A stretch of DNA of 64,000 nt from Liquidambar formosana (GCA_039720395.1 CM077828.1:22920717-22984716), one strand, 5' to 3'; shown: positions 35,729 through 46,934, numbered from the stretch's first letter. Numbers and translations are program-made. Notes: generated from the letters alone by a model not told the origin.

Positions 35729-36167
35729 AGAGGACGGCTATTTCACCCCTTTAAAAAAAAAATAAAATTAAAGATTTTCTTGAATTTTTTTTTTTTTTTT
35801 TTTTTTTTGAAAACATACCATGTATTTTATTAGAAAATATTATTTTGAATAACTATGTAAGAAATTTTTCTTTTCCAAATTTATAGTTTAAGAGGAAACT
35901 TTTTAGGTATTTACAGTCTATTTCACTTTTATAGAAACAAAATTATAAATAGCCAAAAAATCTATTTAAACAATAGATTTTGGAAGAATTTTCTTCTATA
36001 AAATTGTTTAAAATAATATTTCCTAAAAAACATCGTGATCAGTTTTCATGAAAACCTTTTATATTTTTCATAAGACCTAAAAAAATGGGAAAAAAAAAAT
36101 GGGATTTACAAATAAAGTTGAGGAAATGGGATTTACAAATAAAATTGAGGGGTTGCAATTGCCCCTC
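35729..36167. mobile_element. Foldback MITE, copy b, upstream of UGT copy 3
   Basis: Same inverted-repeat arms as copy a. The right end GCCCCTC is followed by ATTTTAAT (36168-36175) and the same octamer precedes the element (35716-35723), which supports an 8-bp target duplication. The right end lies about 190 bases before the TATA box of UGT copy 3. Confidence 0.78.
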
Positions 36168-36354
36168 ATTTTAATATGTACTGTTTTTCACATGTGAGGA
36201 ACAGAGCTGCTAGGAGATTCTTCACCACTACGAGATTCTTCACCACAATAAATGAAGCCCTTGACGATAAAACCATCTTTAATTATCATCACCTCGGCTT
36301 TTGGGCCAAAAAAAAAAAAAAAAAAAAAAAAAAACACCCAACAACAGCAGCACT

Positions 36355-36363
36355 TATATATAA
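36355..36363 (+). promoter_or_regulatory. TATA box of UGT copy 3
   Basis: TATATATAA within CACTTATATATAAGTGCATC. It lies 60 bases before the start codon at 36415. Confidence 0.65.
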
Positions 36364-36379
36364 GTGCATCTCTAGGGCA

Positions 36380-36406
36380 ATGCAAGTAGGAGAGTGGAAG
36401 TGCTAG
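36380..36406 (+). other. Small upstream open frame before UGT copy 3
   Basis: ATG CAA to TAG, eight codons encoding MQVGEWKC, ending 8 bases before the main start and in another frame. Copy 5 has the same frame (MQVEEWKC). If the leader begins upstream of it, it could lower translation. The TATA position puts the start site near 36386, so it may not always be included. Confidence 0.45.
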
Positions 36407-36414
36407 CATTTATC

Positions 36415-38027
36415 ATGAGCAGGCTACCACATGTGCTAGTTGTGTCATATCCAGCACAAGGCCATGTTGGGCCTCTCATGAAATTGTCACACATGATTGC
36501 TGGTCATGGCATCAAGGTCACATTTGTTAACACAGAGTTCATACATGCACAACTCAAGGCTACAATGCCAGACAAGGATGGGGAGCATAACCGAATAAGT
36601 CTAGTCTCAATTCCAGATGGATTGGGACCAGGAGATGATCGAAAAGATATACTTACAGTAACAGAAAGTATGTTTACAGTCATGCCAGGTCACTTGGAGG
36701 AGTTGATTGAGAAAATTAACCGGTCAAATGACGATGAGAAGATCACTTGTGTCATTGCCGATGCAACAGCCGGGTGGGCACTAGAGGTTGCCAAGAAGAT
36801 GGAAATCGAGCGTGTCGCAGTCTGGCCTGCTGGACCAGGAAGCTTGGCCCTCACACTTCATATTCCTAAGCTTATTGAGGATGGAACTATAGATAGTAAT
36901 GGTAAGAACCTATGTGCATCTACAGTTGATTATTCATATAATTATGCTAATTTTTATTTTAAACTATTTGTCTATGCCTGGTTAAGTATAGTAGTCTTAC
37001 AATCTTACTATTTAATATATAATAGTTGGAACCAAATAGGCAAGGAAAGCCAATAGTCAATGAAATTCAACAAAAAATACATGACAATGGTTCAGCTTTT
37101 GGCAAAAATAATATTAAAAAAAAATTATTGAAATTCTCTGCAGGAACTCCAATGAAAAACAAGTTGATAAGGCTGTCAAATGATATTCCTGCCTTCAGCA
37201 GCAACGAGTTCACTTGGAGCTGCCCAGGTGACCCAAAGTCACAGAAAGCTTTGTTTGGATGTCTTTCCGCCACCGTACACACTGCCAAACTCTCCAACTG
37301 GCTTCTTTGCAACATATTTCATGACCTTGACTCACCAGCTTGCGATTTGATTCCCAACATCTTACCCATCGGACCATTACTAGCAAGTAGACATTTGGGG
37401 AATTCTACAGCAATCTTTTGGCCTGAGGATTCGACTTGTATAAGTTGGCTCGATAAACAAGCTGCTGGCTCAGTCATTTATGTTGCCTTTGGCAGCATAG
37501 CAATCTTCAGCCAGCAACAATTCGATGAAATAGCACTTGGTCTTGAACTCATAAAACGTCCATTTTTATTGGTGGTCCGGCCAGACCTTACCAATGGATC
37601 ACTTGCTAAATACCCAGACGGGTTTGCAGAGAGAGTTGCTGGTCATGGAAAGATTGTTGAATGGGCGCCTCAAGAAAAGGTGTTGGCTCACCCTTCTATT
37701 GCATGTTTTTTGGCCCATTGTGGATGGAATTCAACCATGGAGGGTCTAAGCAATGGGATACCCTTTCTGTGTTGGCCCTACTTTACCGACCAATTCCATA
37801 ACAAAAGTTATATCTGTGATATTTGGAAGATTGGTTTAGGATTAACCCCGGATGAAGATGGGTTCATATCACGACAGCAGATAAAGTCAAAAATAGAAAT
37901 GTTGTTTTCTGACGACGATATAAAAGCAAATGTACTGAAGCTGAAGGAAATGGCTAAGAGGAGTGTTAGTGAAGGAGGATCTTCTGCAAAGAATTTTGAA
38001 TGCTTTATCGAAAAGTTGAAATGCTAA
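36415..38027 (+). CDS. UGT83A1-like: UGT copy 3: UDP-glycosyltransferase 83A1-like, 456 aa
   Basis: Exons 36415-36901 and 37144-38027, phase-1 intron of 242 bp. I chose MSRLPHV because the upstream codon aligned with the ATG of copy 2 is GTG here. Catalytic His 17 (PAQGH), CVIAD Asp, and a complete PSPG box ending FTDQ. One change is unusual: Ala replaces Thr just before HCGWNS (FLAHCGWNS). The pocket segment reads WPAGPGS. The second exon matches copy 5 closely, and the 3' flank is shared with copy 5 for over 1 kb. No frameshift or stop. Confidence 0.9.
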
Positions 38028-39244
38028 TATGCACTTACTGAAATTTCTCATTGTATGTATGTTGATTGGGCATGGTGGTGCAGAAAGAGAATTCATAGTA
38101 TTAGTGTGTATGTGGTAATCTAAATCAATTTAAGGAGTATAAAGTTGGAACAAGATGTAATGCTTCTAGAAGTTAATATGAATTAATGCCAGCTTGATAA
38201 AAAATCTGTCTGCTTGTTTAGCTGTCTCCTTTGGCGCAGTTGCACTAAAATCATATTTTTGAGACACTGCCTAGGCTAAAGATTGTTGGCAAGCAAGCCA
38301 TTCATGATCAAAGAACTAGTTTGAAGAAGTAGCACTGCAGCTTGAACTTTTAAGTCAGCCAATATTATGGGTTGTGCAGTCAGACTTTAACATATTGGGA
38401 TCAGATTGAACTTATAGGTCAGCTTGATCAAAAGACATGAAGTATTCTTCAACATAGTGATATCCTTAAAATTCAAATGTCAAATCATTAAAATTTCAAA
38501 AATAAATACATGTCGGTTATGAAGCATAGATACTTCAAAACCCCTAATGAATCTGTATCGTACCCATAGGATACTCCCAATACGTATCCGATACTCTCCA
38601 TACGTATTGGAACAGTAATAGAAAAGGTGTTAGCTCATCTTTCTATTGCATGTTTTTTGACCTATTGTGGATGGAATTCAACAATTAGTATTAAACCAAC
38701 ACCAAAAACAGAATTAAACACATGTAGGGACCACCAAATTAGTATTAAACAAACCCCAAATTGTAAATGAAATCCCTTATTAGTGTTGAAAGACAAATCT
38801 ATCACCTTGAATTAGAATATTTCAAAAAGCTGGAATCCCCAAAGTTGATGTTATAGGATCAATTCTTCGAAATTCATGAAATGCCACTATTTTGAGTTTT
38901 CAATCTTTTTTTTTTTTTTTTTGGTAAGTGAGTTTTCAATCTTGTTTGTGATGTTGACCATCGTTTTCTTGAATTTGGTAATTCAAGGTGATGGATTTGT
39001 GCCTTCAACATACACTACGTAAAATTTCTTTAATTGTTTAATTTTGAATTGGACACCAAAGCGGCCCTATGCAAATGAAGAACATTCAATTCTCACAATT
39101 TCCTAACAAGTTATATATAAATTTAATTGAAATTTGAGAGTAGAAAGGGCTTGGAAATGACCTGGGATTCATAGATAGAAGTGTCGATCTGGTTCTTCTC
39201 TGGTGTTTTTCATGTCTACAGAAGCTCCAAGACTCCAAGGTCTC
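38028..39244. other. 3' flank of UGT copy 3 with relics and a MITE
   Basis: Collinear with 49684-50890 after copy 5. Contains UGT relics (38311-38395 and 38621-38690) and a decayed Tourist-like MITE (about 38760-39065, ending GACACCAAAGCGGCCC). Confidence 0.6.
38311..38690 (+). pseudogene. UGT exon 2 relics downstream of copy 3
   Basis: 38311-38395 resembles the segment encoding EELALGLELSGQPFLWVVRS of copy 1. 38621-38690 resembles the start of the PSPG box (GKVLAHLSIACFL, then CGWNST). The spacing is too long, with unrelated sequence between. Matching relics lie at 49981-50060 and 50300-50355. Confidence 0.75.
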
Positions 39245-39548
39245 TTAGAGCTCCCCCCCCCCCCCCCCCCCAAAAAAAACATCTCCAAATCCAGTGAAGA
39301 GGGACATACAAAACAATGAAAAATTTTTTGGGGGAGGGGGGGGGGGGGGAACCGAAACTAAAATTCCCGAGTGTTCACGACTGCCGTCTTGGAAGGGGAG
39401 CAAATCGGAAGGGGTTTGCTTCGTGGGAGCAGAGGTTGCCGGAAAAAGCGGCAGGTGGACGACGGAGTGCTGAAGGCGGAGGAAGAAAGCTGAGCTGCGA
39501 ACATTGTTGCGGAGGAAGACTATAGTTGGAACGCTGTGGGGTTTAAGC
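39245..39548. repeat. GC-rich module with poly-C and poly-G tracts
   Basis: A run of about 21 C (39251-39271) and a G-rich run (39330-39350) lie 60 bases apart and could pair or form quadruplex structures. The following 180 bases are GC-rich and repeat at 51004-51193. Frames here show no known domain. Confidence 0.6.
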
Positions 39549-40534
39549 TAAGAAGCACGGACACGGACACGGGACACGGTTACGACACGACACGGACACT
39601 TCGACACGGTAACTTCTGAAAAACTCAGGACACGACACGGTAGGGATACGACAATATATAAATAATAAATATATATTATATGTATAAAAATAATAAATAT
39701 ATAAATATGTGTGTGTGTGTGTGGGGGGGGGGGTGGGGGTAATTGTTTTTGCATTCTATCACAAGGGATGTATGCCCCATGTAGAAGATTATTGTTCTGT
39801 AAAGGCAGAACTTCTTTCTTTTTTTTCTTTTTTTTTTTTTTCAAAAGACTAACTAAGTAACTATAATTGGAATGGAGGGCAACATAAAGTTGTTTCTACT
39901 TTACAGCCGTGGGAAACTGAAAAGTGGGGAGCCATCGGGGCATGACAAAATGTCAAAAAGGCATCAAGTCCATCAACACCTTAGGCAGTCAGGCCCTTCT
40001 CCACGCGTGCATCGAGAAAAGCAGCGAGAAAAGAGAGTGACGGAGAGAGAATCGGAGAGACCAGAAAAGCAGGGAGAGAGTAGAGCGATGGAGGGAGAAT
40101 CAGAGGGAGGCTTGCACTGCGCGCCAACGATTTGCAGAGATGTTTCGTCTACCTCCGGCGACTGTGATGCAGCAGTTTCCGTCCACCTCCGGCAGCTGCG
40201 TTGACGCAGCAGTTTCCGTCCATCTCCGGCTGTGACGCAGCAGTGTCTTTCTTTTTCTTTTTCTTCTTTCTTTTTTTTGGTTGATTTTTCCGGCGTACTG
40301 CGTTGTCCACTTCCGTCGTCGACGATTAAGGCCCGTGTCCGCAAAGTGTCTGAACGTATCTCACAGGTGTCGGAACCGTGTCCAAGCTGTGTCCAATTAT
40401 TTTTTTATTTTTTTAATTTTCGGACACTTTGAAACTGTGTCCGACACGTGTCGGAGGCGTGTCGAAAGCGTGTCCGTGTCCGACACGTGTCGGACACAGC
40501 CACGGCACCATTTTAGCCGTGTCGGTGCTTCCTA
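39549..40534. mobile_element. Mutator-like element (986 bp) with GACACG-rich ends
   Basis: The left end TAAGAAGCACGGACACGG is inverse to the right end CCGTGTCGGTGCTTCCTA. A 10-bp duplication GGGTTTAAGC lies at 39539-39548 and 40535-40544. The paralogous position (about 51190-51199) has a single GGGTTTAAGC and no element, i.e. the empty site. Subterminal regions hold repeated GACACG/CGTGTC. No transposase; the internal frames are not convincing. Confidence 0.88.
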
Positions 40535-40544
40535 GGGTTTAAGC

Positions 40545-41775
40545 AAAAGCCGCCAATCTTGTGGGCTTTTAATTTTACAGCCTCGCCCTCGCTGACAGAC
40601 AAAATGCCATGAGGGAAAACCCAAAAATTAGAAAAATGAAACCGCTGTTGATAATAGCGCTTTTACAATAAGATAAAGTGATGTCAGTAATAGCGCTTTC
40701 ATAATAAAAGTTTTTTAAACCAACGAAAGCGCCTTTATGAACCACGTTTTCGTATTAAGAATTTTTTTCACACCCTTAACACCCACGCTTTCCGTAAGCT
40801 GAAAGCTTGTTTGGTGAGTGGTGACTACAAGCAGGTACTCTCATGAGTTGGGCCAGAGGATAAGAGGAAACCCAAAAATTTAAACAAAAAGAACGTTAAA
40901 AATTTGGATCGAGCTGTCATGGGTAATTCTCTTTTTGGCTAGTATTAAGGCCTTTTTATTTAAAAAAAAGTTCAATCTTCCTCACAATTCGAGCTTTAGA
41001 TGAATTTGGTTAGTTGACTTTGTATCAAAGCATTTTGGTGCTGCCCTTTTCATAGAGGTTAATTTTCATGTAAAAAACCACACGTGCGAGGGGTGTAAAA
41101 AGCCTTTTGACATCATTGTTTACCCTTATCTAATAACTCAAGCTTTTAGATGAATTCATAATTCTAGTTTGCGCAAATCCTAAATTCAATTCTTATGATT
41201 TTTGTTATCTGCTGTGCATTTGTTTGTTTTCACATTAGTTTATCGGTTTAGTTGTTTGGTCATCTTTCCCTCCAATTAGTGAGTCACATATGAGAAGGGT
41301 GTTAGCTCAATAATATTGTTAGCTCATTTAGGGTTCAATGTTAGTTTAACAGATTGTATTCGGATATCTTCTGTTCCCAGATTTGATAACAGCATAAATA
41401 ACAAATATAAAAAAACAAAAAGCAAAAACTCAACGTTATCCAAGTAGCACATTCTCTAGTAATTACACGTACGTCACTCGTGACGCATTCTTCAACATTT
41501 TCGGATTCTTAAAATTCAAATGTCAATTCATTAAATTTTCAACAATAAATACATGCCGGTTTCAAAGTAAAAAACACAAAAAAGACCCAGGAAAAAAACC
41601 AAGAGCTCAATCCATAAAACACGTAAAAGAGGCCAATACCCTTTGTGTAACGACAAAATACATAGGAGACTTTCATCAGATTGAACGAGGCACTGGAGAA
41701 CAAAACCATCTCTATCATTACCTCAGCTGAAAATAAAATGCACAGAAGCAATGATACAAGTCTATATTTGGGCCA
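40545..41775. other. Spacer upstream of UGT pseudogene b
   Basis: 40545-41350 is collinear with 51200-51925. It holds an AGCGCTTTT-repeat patch (40640-40810). 41385-41700 matches 60340-60660 (upstream of pseudogene d). No gene seen. Confidence 0.6.
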
Positions 41776-41796
41776 ATGAATGCAAAATCGAAAAGC

Positions 41797-42309
41797 GGGG
41801 AAGTGCTGGCATCCATCATGGGCACACGACCACATGTGGAAGTTGTACCAAATCCGGCACAAGGCCATGTAGGGCCTCTCATGAAATTGTCGCACTTGAT
41901 TGCTGATCATGGGATCAAGGTCACATTTGTCAACACAGTTCATATGTGCACAAGTCAAGGCTACAATGCTAGAGAAAGATGGGGAACAGAGCCGAATAAC
42001 GCTAGTCTCAATTCCAGATGGATTGGAACCAGGGAATGATTGAAAAGATCTACCAACCTTAACAGAGAGCCTTTCAAGAGTCATGCCAGGTCATTTGGAG
42101 GAGTTGATTGAGAAGGTTAACCGGTCAAATCGGCGATGAGCAAATCACTTGTGTCATTGCTGATACATTGACTGGGTGGGCAATGGAGGTTGCCAAGAAG
42201 ATGGAAATCGAGCGTGTCGCAGTCTGGCCTGCTGGACCTGGAAGCTTGGCCCTGGTACTTCATATTCCTAAGCTTATTGAGGATGGAATTATAGATAGTA
42301 ATAGGTAAG
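41797..42309 (+). pseudogene. UGT exon 1 pseudogene b
   Basis: Begins like the other copies (ATCATGGGCACACGACC). A 2-base loss in the TEFIH region shifts frame, GATGATCGA has become AATGATTGA (stop), and an extra base lies in the NRSN-coding region. The exon ends at a donor altered to AATAGGTAAG. No exon 2 follows. Instead a second, partial exon 1 is joined at about 42312. Confidence 0.9.
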
Positions 42310-42315
42310 AACCTA

Positions 42316-42683
42316 GTAAGGCTAGTCTCAATTCCGGTTGGGCTGGAACCAGGGGATGAACGAAAAGATGGACTCAAGCTATCAGATAGTATTTTAAGAG
42401 TCATGCCAGGTCATTTGGAGGACTTGATTGTAAAGATTAAGCGGTCAGATGATGATGAGCAGATCACTTGTGTCATTGCTGATCTATCAAACCAGTGGGC
42501 ACTGCAAGTCGCCAAGAAGATGGAAATCGAGCATGTTGCAGTCTCAACTACTGGACCTGGAAGCTTGGCCTTGTTACTTCATATTCCAAAGCTTATTGAG
42601 GATGGAATTATAGATACTGAGGGTACGAACATAGGAGTATCTACTGTTAATTATTCATATAATGATGCTAGCTTTTGATCTAA
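42316..42683 (+). pseudogene. UGT partial exon 1 pseudogene c
   Basis: Picks up mid-exon at AAGGCTAGTCTCAATTCCGG and reads like copy 7 (LKLSDSILRVMPGHLEDLI, then IADLSNQWALQVAKKMEIEH). It has TAA-containing TTGTAAAG in place of TTGAGAAG in one alignment frame, but stays open as IVKIK. The donor (GGGTACG) and the start of the intron are present. No exon 2 follows; the sequence runs into the right end of a Tourist-like MITE at about 42684. Confidence 0.88.
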
Positions 42684-43134
42684 TTTAAAATTGGACACCC
42701 AAACAGGCCCCTAAACCAATAAAAATAATTACATGTGCAATTGCGATTTTCGGGCCATGGAGTTGAAAGCAACAGGTCTAATCACAACAAGAAGGCCTAC
42801 CAATTTGATCTTAGCCTAGTAATAAACAGCAAATATAGAAAAACAAAAGGCGAAAACTGACCATCAGCCCTGTCCCTCATGACCCATTCTTCAACATAAA
42901 CCAAGAGCTCAAACCAAAAGCCAAGAAAAAGAGGCTAAATACCCTTTGTGTAACGACAAAATATAGGGGAGATCCTTCACCAGATTATATGAAGCACTTG
43001 AGAACAAAACCATCTCTATCATTTTTTTTGGTCAACAACAGCAATGAATTTTATTAATAAAACCATCTCTATCATTACCTCATCTGTAAATTAAAAAAAA
43101 AATTAAAAATTAAAAAAAAGCACAGAAGCACTGA
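42684..43134. other. Breakpoint and upstream region of UGT copy 4
   Basis: Starts with the right end of a Tourist-like MITE (ATTGGACACCCAAACAGGCC), then matches 27710-28160 upstream of copy 2. The left limit of the large duplication therefore lies in or near this MITE end. Confidence 0.65.
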
Positions 43135-43140
43135 TATAAG
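43135..43140 (+). promoter_or_regulatory. TATA box of UGT copy 4
   Basis: TATAAG in the block GATATAAGTGTATCTTTGG shared with copy 2. An ATGTAG start-stop pair follows at 43161-43166. Confidence 0.6.
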
Positions 43141-43194
43141 TGTATCTTTGGGACCAAAGCATGTAGAAGAAGCATGGAAGTGCCGGCATCCATC

Positions 43195-44670
43195 ATGGGC
43201 ACGCGGCCACATGTGGTAGTTGTACCATATCCAGCACAAGGACATGTTGGGCCTCTGATGAAATTGTCACACTTGATTGCTGATCATGGGATCAAGGTCA
43301 CATTTGTTAACACAGAGTTCATACATACACAAGTCAAGGCTGCAATGCCAGAGAAGGATGGGGAGCAGAGCCGAATAAGGCTAGTCTCAATTCCGGATGG
43401 GTTGGAACCAGGGGATGATCGAAAAGATGCACTTACATTAACAGAAAGCATTTTAAGAGTCATGCCAGGCCGTTTGGAGGAGTTGATTGAGAAGGTTAAC
43501 CAGTCAAATGATGATGAGCAGATCACTTGTGTCATTGCTGATACATTGACAGGGTGGGCACTGGAGGTTGCCAAGAAGATGAAAATCAAGCGGGTTGCTG
43601 TCTATCCTGCTGGACCAGGATGCTTGGCCATGGTACTTCAAATTCCAAAGCTTATTGAGGATGGAATTATAGATGGTGATGGTAAGAACTAAGAAAAGCC
43701 AATAGTCCATAAAATTCAACAACAAAGGCATAACAGCAGTTCAGTATTTACTCAGTTTAGATATGATTTATTGAAATTTTCTGCAGGAACTCCAATGAAA
43801 AACAAGTTGATATGGCCGTCGAAGGATATTCCTGCCTTCAGCAGAAACGAGTTCCCTTGGAGCTGCCCAGGTAACCCAAAGTTACAACAAGTTTTTTTTG
43901 GATTGGCTTCCGCCATTGGACACGCTGTTAAACTTTCCAATTGGCTTCTTTGCAACATATTTTATGAACTTGACTCATCGGCTTGCGATTTGATTCCCAA
44001 CATCTTACCTATCGGACCATTACTTGCAAGTAATCATATGGGGCATTCTACAGCAAATTTTTGGCCTGAGGATTCAACTTGTATGAGCTGGCTCGATAAA
44101 CAAGCTGCTGGCTCAGTCATTTATGTTGCCTTTGGCAGCATAGCAATCTTCAGCCAGCACCAATTCGATGAAATAGCACTTGGTCTTGAACTCATAAGAC
44201 AGCCGTTTTTATGGGTGGTCCGATCAGACCTTACCAATGGACCACTCACTGAATACCCAAACGGGTTTACAGAGAGAGTAGCTGGTCATGGAAAGATTGT
44301 AGAATGGGCACCTCAAGAAAAGGTGTTGGCTCACCCTTCTATTGCGTGTTTTTTGACCCATTGTGGATGGAATTCAACTATGGAGGGTCTAAGCAATGGG
44401 GTCCCCTTTCTATGTTGGCCCTACTTTGCAGACCAATTCCATAACAGGAATTACATTTGTGATATTTGGAAGATGGGTTTAGGATTGACCCCGGATGAAG
44501 ATGGGATCATATCACGACATCAAATAAGGGCAAAAATTGAAACGTTGCTATCTGATGGCAGTATAAAAGCAAATGCACTGAAGTTGAAGGAAATGGGTAA
44601 AAAGAGTGTTAGCGAAGGAGGATCTTCTGTGAAGAATTTTGAATGCTTTATCGAAAAGATTAAATGTTAA
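43195..44670 (+). CDS. UGT83A1-like: UGT copy 4: UDP-glycosyltransferase 83A1-like, 456 aa
   Basis: Exons 43195-43681 and 43787-44670 with a 105-bp phase-1 intron. The sister of copy 2. Unlike copy 2 it keeps the conserved start Met (MGTRPHV), so I chose 43195. The upstream in-frame ATG at 43174 would add seven residues and lies about 40 bases from the TATA box. Catalytic His 17, the CVIAD Asp and a complete PSPG box ending FADQ are present. The pocket segment reads YPAGPGC where copy 2 has CPAGPGC. Intact throughout. Confidence 0.9.
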
Positions 44671-45540
44671 AATGCATGCATGGACTTGTCAAAATTTCTC
44701 ATTGTTTGTATGTTGAGTGGCCATGGCGATGCAGAATGAGAAATTATAATGAAAGTGTATGTGGCGTTGTAAATCACCTTAATGGACTAAAAGTTGGCAT
44801 CCTCACTGGCACTAGTCTTAGTGCTACTCAGATTAAACATAAAAACAAATCACAGCTTCCACTCTCTTACTGATCAAGAAATTCTAATTAGGAGTTTTTT
44901 TTTTTTTTTTTTTTTTGGGTACCCCTTGAATGCCTGTCGCCATGTGGTTGGGATTAAGCCCTTGTAGAGTAGTTGAGTTGCCTTGACTTAACCTTAGAAT
45001 GCATCATACCCCATGTACAAGGCTCTTGCCTATAATGGGGTCTGGGAGAGGTAGGTAAGAGGTGGGCAAAGGGTAGAGAAAAATAGTACACAAAAGACTC
45101 AATTTTCTTAAAAACAACTACAAACACGAGTAAAGATTCTCTTTATTTAATGGACAATCCATTTAAATTAGAACCGTTTATACCATATGGATCCCACATG
45201 TTTTGATGGATCTCACATAGTATGAATGGTCCAGATTTCAATGGACCATCATCCATTAAATGAAAAGAATCTCTTCCCTACAAGCACCACCGGACCGGAC
45301 CTCCTACTCCCCTGAAAACCTTTTATCATCTTGTCTCACTAAGGAAGTATTGGAAATGGGTAGGACAGACCTTGAGAATGTAGCAGTTGAGGGATGTCGT
45401 TTTGATTGAATAATGTCTACAAATCTCTATAAAAAGAACCTCCTGATATCCACAAAAAAAAAAAAATTAAAAAAAAAAAAAAAGAAAATAGAAAAAAGAA
45501 TGCACTGTGTCACAGCATTGTCCTTGTGGGCCTTTTGGTC
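44671..45540. other. 3' flank of UGT copy 4, duplicate of 29698-30547
   Basis: Contains the second SINE-like segment (44917-45090) and the second, decayed foldback element (45130-45272). It then diverges from the copy 2 flank at about 45537. Confidence 0.65.
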
Positions 45541-46127
45541 TAAAACATCCGGGGTCCAGAGCTTATATTTGAATTTTTCCAGTGAGAACAAGACCAAACA
45601 TTCCTAAAATGCTAAAACGACCCGCAGAAAGTTATCCCAAAAAAAAGAAAAAAAAAAAAAAAAAGACCTATTCACTCAAGTATAAATTTTTAGGGTAAGT
45701 TAGCTTTAGTCACCTTCAAGTTTAACTGGTTTCACCTTTCCCCGTATAGCTTAAAACCATACAAATGACTCCTTTCGGCACGTCACTAAATTGGATGAAA
45801 AAATAAGGTCACATGATATATTAAAAAGCACTTGTTTGACCAAAATGCTATTTTCTAATTGTTTTGACTATTTTTGCCCTTATACTCATGTGATTCCTAC
45901 ATAACATGTTTTTATACTATGCTAAGTTGATTGGGCCGTTAAATGGGGTTTTGAGCGACTGAGATTGAAAGATAAAAAAATTGCTATTAAAATGACCAAA
46001 AAAACCTCAATAACAACTTTTTAATCTTTTAATCTCGACCATCCAAAACCTCATCTAACAAATCCACTCACCTCCAAACGATGTGAGTTTTAAAAGTTTT
46101 TATATTACTCTACACCGAATTGGTTCA
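45541..46127. other. Spacer, no gene seen
   Basis: AT-rich DNA with poly-A runs. The phrase TTAGTCACCTTCAAGTTTAA and the following 300 bases look like dispersed repeat, but I cannot assign them. Confidence 0.4.
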
Positions 46128-46200
46128 CCCCCATTATGTGGCTAGTTTTGAAGATGATACAAGAGATTAAAGAGACTCTTGAGTGGAAAATAGTGAATTG
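46128..46200 (+). pseudogene. Receptor-like kinase C-terminal fragment, copy d
   Basis: Encodes TMWLVLKMIQEIKETLEWK-like sequence without the preceding QRP. The most decayed of the four kinase fragments, at the matching position of the duplicated half. Confidence 0.6.
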
Positions 46201-46756
46201 GATCCGTAACGGGATAGGGTGGGGTGGCCTAGTAGAATAAAGGGAAACAAAAGCTCGTGCTGCTTTTCTTGCCATTTTTAGTGATTGCCCTACACTTTTC
46301 CTTTTTCCTCTCAGATTTTCTAACTTATAGAATTGCTGCAGTATGGGTTGTCCATAATTTACCAATAAATGACTACTAACTTAACTAAAAATGACTACTA
46401 ATTATAATTATTTGCCCGTAGTCGGACTTATCTGTCATTCCCACCATATTATTTCTAGTTGAACAATGTCACAGATGTTTTTGCATTTTTTTTTTTATAG
46501 AGTCCCAATGAAGTGACATTTTGGTATTTGATTTATTTTTGGCTCATTATTCAAATTCAAATTTATTGGTTGCTATGTTACCATATCATTTAGGGTGTTG
46601 ACATTGAAACCTTGAAGGGTAGACTGAGTGGTGCTAGGGCTTCTTGTCAAGCAAAAGGTATTGAGTTCAATTCTCACCATTTTCCCTCAACGCCACCATG
46701 TATACTTATTCAATTACCCAATGCATATGAGACGAGAGATTGCATGTGCTCGGTAG
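46201..46756. other. Spacer with SINE-like piece
   Basis: At 46612-46700, AGGGTAGACTGAGTGGTGC with TATTGAGTTCAATTCTCACC resembles the box A/B spacing of the SINE-like module. Otherwise no gene seen. Confidence 0.4.
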
Positions 46757-46934
46757 GGGTGCAAAATGGTTCGGGTAGACCCGAGAATCGGACCGTTCCG
46801 TGCAATTCGGTCTAGTCCGATCCAAACAGTAACAAATCCGATTCTCAGGACAAATTTTTAAGAACTGATGAATTCGGTTTGCTCCATGGTTTAGGGGGTT
46901 TTAGAACTGACCCGGACTGAATTTCTGAATTACG

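Noticed and set aside
39872..40432. Frames of 66-123 codons inside the 986-bp element
   Set aside because: Arginine/glutamate- or serine-rich strings from purine- and pyrimidine-rich sequence; no transposase motif.
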